A stretch of 64,000 bases of DNA, taken from assembly GCA_021234155.1 (NCBI GenBank), contig JAJEKV010000045.1, positions 2,133,474 through 2,197,473 of the forward strand. The letters are read 5' to 3'. The stretch is from Isoetes taiwanensis. Taxonomy: Eukaryota; Streptophyta; Lycopodiopsida; Isoetales; Isoetaceae. A program made the translations under genes and the position numbers. Numbering within the stretch: position 1 is the first letter of the stretch; the number at the start of each line of letters is the position of its first letter. The notes beneath the pieces were generated by a model, which worked only from the letters and a program-made list of their open reading frames with translations, ran no database searches and was not told where the DNA came from. Shown one piece after another: positions 59,017-64,000 of the stretch.

Positions 59017-59403
59017 GACATCATGTTGTCAGGTGGATCTGATGCTGCGATCATTCCAATAGGTAAGAATGGTATTTCTATTTTTGTTTGTCTTATTTGG
59101 CTTGGCATTTTAGCTTGTTCAGCTTTTATCTAGCCTGAAATATCACTTAGGACTGAATAGAATAATTTCTATGCAAAAGGAACGCGATGATGACAACCAG
59201 GAACCATAAGTTCGTGCTGCCATGTTGTAATGTCTCTGTTGATTTTGTGCTTTTGAAAATGTTTTGCCGGTTTTCCTACCATTTACATCTAAAGCTTTTG
59301 CAGGCTTAGGAGGATTTGTAGCATGCAGAGCTCTTTCTCAGTGCTTGCTGGCCAATAAAGGACCTCCTTCTTGTCCAGCCTTGTAAGGAAATTCCGAATT
59401 CAG
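59017..59403 (+). pseudogene. Beta-ketoacyl-ACP synthase (KAS I/II-like) fragment, two exons
   Basis: Exon A (59017-59062) encodes DIMLSGGSDAAIIPIG and ends at GTAAG. It joins in phase to exon B (from 59304), which starts LGGFVACRALSQ. This is the conserved block of plastid condensing enzymes that elongate acyl-ACP in fatty-acid synthesis (GG-x-D/E-A-x-I-x-P-IG-x-GGF-x-A-x-x-ALS). After ALSQ the expected sequence is lost and a TAA occurs at about 59383, before a GTATG. No catalytic Cys or His exons are seen nearby. It is probably a truncated gene copy; intron retention shows a DNA-level origin. Confidence 0.75.
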
Positions 59404-60899
59404 GTATGTCAAGTTATGTGCTTATTATCTTTGTGCTTTTCTGCATTCTTTCTTGCCGCCAAATTAGTTAATAAGAGTAGATAATCTTGTCTTGCATCAT
59501 CCACTTAAGAGAGCACAGATCAGTAGCTGAATAATCTCCCTTCATTGCAAGGCTTCCAGCTAGATGCATTATTATTGAGCTGTTGGCCTTCATGTTCCTC
59601 ATGCCTCACAGTTCTGCCCATCTGATCATCATTTCCAAAGATTGATCAGGCCTTCTTTTTGCGTGATCCTATTTTGGAGATAATAGAGATCTTGAAGTGG
59701 TAGGGATTTAACTGCTGAAGTGGGCCTCCCCTCCTGTGAATATACGGGAAAAGATCTCTGAGAGTATGTTAATATTTTGCAGACACTTTTAAAGGCCTTT
59801 AAGATCGTTCCACAAAATGTTTATATCAGAGGTAATAAAGACCTTCAACCATGTGGCATTATGGAAAGTTATTGGCTGAAATGAAAAAACAAAGTGGCTG
59901 GATGAAGTGCATCTTAAAATTTTAAGTACCAAGTCTGATGTTGCATTAGCTTTGACAGATAAGATAGCTGTGTTTCTAAAATTGTATCTACAAGATGTAT
60001 ATTGACTGAAGATCCATAGAACTATGAGGCTATACAAGTTATATTGGAGCACCACCTGGGCTTTGAGTGTGCTAGCAAAGCTAGCACTTAAATTATTAAT
60101 CCTTATTGACTTTTTTCGGAATCCTGTCACGGTTTGCTACTGGTATTCAAGCAGTGCATCTGCTGCTTTGACTCAGACCAAGCTTCAACTAATTTGGGGC
60201 AGAGCCAGGAAAACTAAATTAGTTTTTTTTTTCCATAAATATTCACACTTTTCAGATTATGGAAAGAGATGCAACTCAACTTTACCCTTTTCAAATTATG
60301 GAAAGAGGCGCAGACCTGATATTATTTACTTTGATAACAAAATTCGATCGAAAAAATTTGAGGATCTTTGTCTTTTGTAGTCTTTGCTTTTGTAATCCCT
60401 CTCCTAAACAAAAATATGGATGATAAGAAAACTTGGATTTTGAGGAAAAAAAAGTAAGCGAACCATATGCTGAAATATACCAATTAATTAGTAGATATTA
60501 CAATTTAGAACCACGTAGAAAAAATCCCTCAAACTTTTTTGCGCTAATATATACTATGTTCTCTTATTGTATCACCAAACTTGCCACATCAAGCACAGCC
60601 AGATATCAATACTAAAATCATGTATACTTACAAGCTTCTATAATCGTGTTGATATCATGAAAAAAGAAACACACTAGTTTTTCACATTGTAAATTAGATA
60701 TATTTACAACATTCTTTAATTGTATTGGTATCATAGAAGAAAAAACATATTGGTATATCTAAACCAAGCATAGTTTTATTGATATTTAATTACTATAAAA
60801 TATCATAATAACTATGCACTTAATATATGAGAATGAGAATGATTTTTTATCGTCCACTGAGGCCAATCGGCCTATGGGACCCATAAGGAGCGCAACAAA
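59404..60899. other. Intergenic, weak coding-like segments only
   Basis: A plus-strand frame at 60024-60380 and a minus-strand frame at 59789-60130 overlap without recognisable domains. The rest is AT-rich. Confidence 0.35.
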
Positions 60900-60970
60900 C
60901 TTATTACTGTCCGGGTTAAAAAACCCCCGCCCCGAAGGGTTTTCGAGGGAAAAACCGTGGCAGTAATAAG
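60900..60970. mobile_element. 71-bp foldback with terminal inverted repeats
   Basis: CTTATTACTG at 60900-60909 and CAGTAATAAG at 60961-60970 are perfect inverted repeats. Similarity continues inwards (CCGGGTT against CACGGTT). The internal sequence is G/C-rich with a CCCCGAAGGGTTTTCG hairpin. It could be a very small MITE-like element or a stable transcript hairpin. Confidence 0.45.
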
Positions 60971-61014
60971 AATGCTGTCAAACTGTACAAGTATACATCA
61001 ATGCTTATATACTG

Positions 61015-61740
61015 TCAAGTGTGTGCCCGAGGACATAGCTGATCTCGCATGTCCATAACCTCCTGAAGGTATGATCTTAACACCCGTACGGATGCTGTGC
61101 TCAATGTCACATGTAACGGTTGGCCAGGCCTGACCAACTCAGCATAGCGCGTCCGAATTTGATCATATGCTGGGCAACTTTGAAGGGTATGAGATTCATC
61201 CTCAATGACTCCCATTTGGCAGCATTGACAGAGCCTGTCCTGGCGTGGCTCACCAATCCATCTGCCCGTCTCAATTCGAAGATGATGTGCCCCTGTGCGA
61301 ATGGAGGCAATGAGTCTGCGCCTTTTCATGGGCAAGTGGGTACGCAGGTAGCATTGCGGGCCTCGTTCCAATGTGGGATTTATGTGGCGCTGGTAGTGTG
61401 CTGTCTTGACATGTTCAAGGGCATTGGCATCCCAAAGCTTGCTGAGGAAGCAAGCGTCAAGATATTGCCTCAAGCTATGGTGATCTGCATCTGTTTGCAC
61501 ATGTATGCACCTGTGCTCCTGCACATTCCATCTAGCCAAGCATTGAGCTCTCTTTTCCCTCCAGCAGGCCTTGAGGCGTTGCGGCCCCATTGCCATGATA
61601 TAAGCTAGTTTAGGGAGACGAGCATCGTCCATATTGACCACCTTCTGAAAATAGACAATGTGGCGATCAAGGGCCGCCCTCTGAAGAGGCAAGAATCCTG
61701 TCTCCTGCAGTAGAATTTGATATGGGACTGTGCACTTCAC
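61015..61740 (-). pseudogene. C-terminal part of a LINE-type reverse transcriptase protein
   Basis: An open frame of 241 codons encodes LIASIRTGAHHLRIETGRWI, then LCQCCQMGVIEDESHTLQSC and CPAYDQIRTRY. This RTG-H-LRIE-GRW plus C-x2-C...EDE-H-x-L-x-x-CP-x-Y pattern is the zinc-binding tail that follows reverse transcriptase in many non-LTR elements. No RT palm motifs are upstream, so the element is 5'-truncated. The frame is intact to its stop at 61015, so it may be a younger insertion than the other LINEs. No poly-A tail is evident. Confidence 0.65.
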
Positions 61741-62084
61741 CCCTACAAAGATGATTAATCACTACAAAATATCATACTAATTACGCACGCAAAATTACAA
61801 TGTCAATAAACCACGGATAGTAGTTGTCATATATTATCATCTTTCAATACCATGTGAAGGAACAATATTTGTTTGTCACATTACGAAATTGCATTGATGA
61901 ACTATATTGTATAACTAGACATGGTTTGTAAACTTTTTGGCCCACATACCAGTATTGATTTTAAGAGTTAGTTTTCATTAAGAAATCAGTAGAAAAAAGT
62001 CATACTAATTCAGTTTTGGGGGCCTTGTGTTACGCACGGTGTAGATTAAGGAATAAGGGGTGAATATGCCTATCCAACAGCTCT
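61741..62084. other. Intergenic, nothing recognised
   Basis: AT-rich stretch without coding signal. Confidence 0.5.
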
Positions 62085-62275
62085 CGTTGCCCGGAGTCAC
62101 CACCCGTGTGAATATGCACCCAAACCAAAGGGGGTTTAAGGGGGATTTTAATTTAAATGTGTTGGACCCAATGGTTGTGTTAATTAGTGGCAATGGTAGT
62201 TATGTGTTGGTTGTTAATGTCAATGGTTGTTATGTGTTGGTTGTTATGTGTTGTTAATGGTTTGTTGGTTTGTGT
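62085..62275 (+). repeat. Dispersed repeat, inverted copy at 13.6 kb
   Basis: It contains GGGTGCATATTC-complementary sequence and the GTTGGTTGTTATGTGTTG run. It is the reverse complement of about 13585-13765. Confidence 0.8.
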
Positions 62276-62277
62276 GT

Positions 62278-62872
62278 ATTGGCATGGAATCTGGCGAGCC
62301 TATGGACTGAGGGGCTAGGGAGATGCTAATTACCTAGTGATGGGCCATCTCGTTTAAATGTCATATCTAGAATGGCCATGGGGACTATGTTACCACTTGG
62401 TCTGATGCCACAATAGCGACTGCTTAAAATAAGAGCTATTAGGAATGACCAATTTAGGCATGAACTGCTTGGCATCCATAATGCAGGACTTATCATTCAT
62501 ATCCTACAAATTTGTGATGATTTGATGATAATAAACATTTGATGGTTCAGTGTGAAGTGTGTTTTGTTTATATGTTTGTGTTGCATTGTGTGCATGATAT
62601 TTGCCCTTCAATTTGGCACATGCCTTTGCGATCTACATCTCTTGTAGTCAAGAGTGGCACCATTGTATTTATTGGCATGGAATCTGGCGAGCCTATGGAT
62701 CGAGGGGCTAGGAAGATGCTAATTACCTAGTGATGAGCCATCTCATTTAAATGTCATATCTAGAATGGCCATGGGGACTATGTTACCACTTAGTCTGATG
62801 CCACAATAGCGACTGATTAAAATAAGAGCTATTAGGAATGACCAGTTTAGGCATGAACTGCTTGGCATCCAA
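62278..62872 (+). repeat. Direct duplication of about 200 bp around a dispersed repeat
   Basis: ATTGGCATGGAATCTGGCGA through CTGCTTGGCATCCA occurs at 62278-62478 and about 62662-62872 with few differences. The spacer contains the copy (about 62545-62665) of the 12.43 kb repeat. Confidence 0.92.
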
Positions 62873-63080
62873 AACATAGAGATTGGAGAATTGTATTCAT
62901 GAGAAGAATTGTGTCATTTGGATTCTTAGACACATAAATCTAGTTAACAAAATTAATTGTAGTTTGAAGCAAAAACACCATGCTAAGAATGTCTATTTTA
63001 ACCATTTTCAGAGATAATAACCAATTTCCAAGAAATTCAGGTGGCCGAAATTTCACTTGCACCCAAAATTTCACTTGGCC

Positions 63081-63322
63081 TTGACTACGCGGAACCCATC
63101 AATATGCTTAGATTCATGGAAACAAGATGATGCAAACAAAATGACGAAAAACAGAACTTAATAATAGTTTAATGGTTGAGAGAAATTGGTAGGCGATTAG
63201 AAGATGAGACTACGCAGAACCCATCAGTATGTTGGATTCATGGAAACAAGATGATGCAAACAAAATGACGAAAAACAGGACTTAGTAATAGTTTAATGGT
63301 TGAGAAGAATTGGTAGGCAATT
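63081..63322. repeat. Tandem duplication, about 123 bp period
   Basis: GACTACGCGGAACCCATCA at 63081 and GACTACGCAGAACCCATCA at about 63208 begin two near-identical units that end in AATTGGTAGGC. Confidence 0.92.
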
Positions 63323-64000
63323 ATAAAGTTTGATGAAAATGTTCCACTAAAATAGAAGTAAATTTTAATTGGTACACGTAAATAAATAAAGAATTTCATT
63401 CTCATATATAGTTCCTCAACAAAGAGCAACATCCATAAGAATCTGGATTGAGACGTGTCCAGGGAGGGAGGGTTCCATTAGATACCACTAAATATGTTTT
63501 TTATGCCTTCTAAATTCATTCTTTCTTTTGCACGAAATGTGAAGTGGCTTTAAACATTACATGCACACAAATCCAAGAGTACATGGCTACTTTATACTTC
63601 CACACTCTTGAATATGGAATAGGCTTATAATGGCCTCAAAACTAGTACTTACATATACTGCATGATTTCAAGAAGACATAGGTAAGACTGTAGTTTGTGT
63701 TCTGATAGGGGAATTCTTGAACTCTCACAATGTTGAAATTGTGAATTTCCATACCCTACCCTGCTTAGCATCTTTCCTCACATTTTGGTTTTCTTTGCTT
63801 TTGAATATAATACTTTTATATATCTCTAGGTGTGAAATCACCAAAATCTTAATCAAGCAATCGAGCTGACTCTATGTCGTAAGGTATCTTTCTAGATAAC
63901 TACTGGAACCATCCAGTTTCCGTTAGAAGCAAGTGTGCCCTTTATGAACACAAAAATGTAAACTTTGCTGCTCAAACTTCACTTATGTGATTTCCTTTGT
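63323..64000. other. Window end, nothing recognised
   Basis: AT-rich sequence without a supported gene or repeat. Confidence 0.5.

Overview
This is nuclear DNA from a land plant, dense in transposons. The evidence is interrupted genes with GT-AG introns, plant-type Ty3/gypsy, LINE and CACTA elements, an AAACCCTAA-type telo-box, and fragments of plastid-related genes (a PDZ protein with a transit-like leader, and beta-ketoacyl-ACP synthase). I cannot name the species. No rRNA, tRNA, CRISPR array or bacterial operon is present.

Layout. 1-4157: the 3' part of a Ty3/gypsy chromovirus-like element, with one open gag-protease-chromodomain ORF from which RT, RNase H and integrase are deleted, followed by a 1.4 kb LTR. 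4.2-5.3 kb: an unrecognised gene or pseudogene. 7.26-8.13 kb: a minus-strand gene for a probable plastid PDZ protein. 9.1-11.4 kb: two LINE remnants in opposite orientation. 12.4-13.8 kb: short repeats that recur at 62 kb.

14.1-55.1 kb is one nested structure. A minus-strand LINE (poly-T at 14,111, apparent 15-bp target duplication at 14,101 and 55,108) is split by a CACTA element running from about 17,958 to 54,905 (about 37 kb). The right end of the CACTA reads CACTACAAGGG on the minus strand; the left end is degenerate. Both ends, and several internal places, carry a CpG-rich near-palindromic motif of the form CGYCGTTNAACGACG. The element holds a broken TNP2-like transposase (49.2-51.6 kb), a SET-like segment (51.8-52.1 kb), an intron-containing Argonaute MID-PIWI fragment (24.5-25.5 kb, minus), a short WG-repeat coding segment directly beside it (25.5-25.7 kb, plus), an 8.7 kb array of about 1.1 kb satellite units (26.1-34.8 kb), and a nested, decayed Ty3/gypsy element with paired LTRs (35.0-46.0 kb, minus).

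55.2-64 kb: flanking DNA with a 0.6 kb tandem triplication, a two-exon fragment of plastid beta-ketoacyl-ACP synthase, a 71-bp foldback, the C-terminal part of a LINE-type reverse transcriptase, and local duplications.

Insertion order inferred from nesting: LINE first, then CACTA into the LINE endonuclease region, then the LTR element into the CACTA. The most interesting point is that the CACTA appears to have captured pieces resembling RNA-directed DNA methylation factors (AGO4-like PIWI, WG/GW repeats, possibly a SET domain). Many coding regions are broken by small indels, and satellite units differ mostly by indels, so residual sequencing error should be considered before calling every frame break real.
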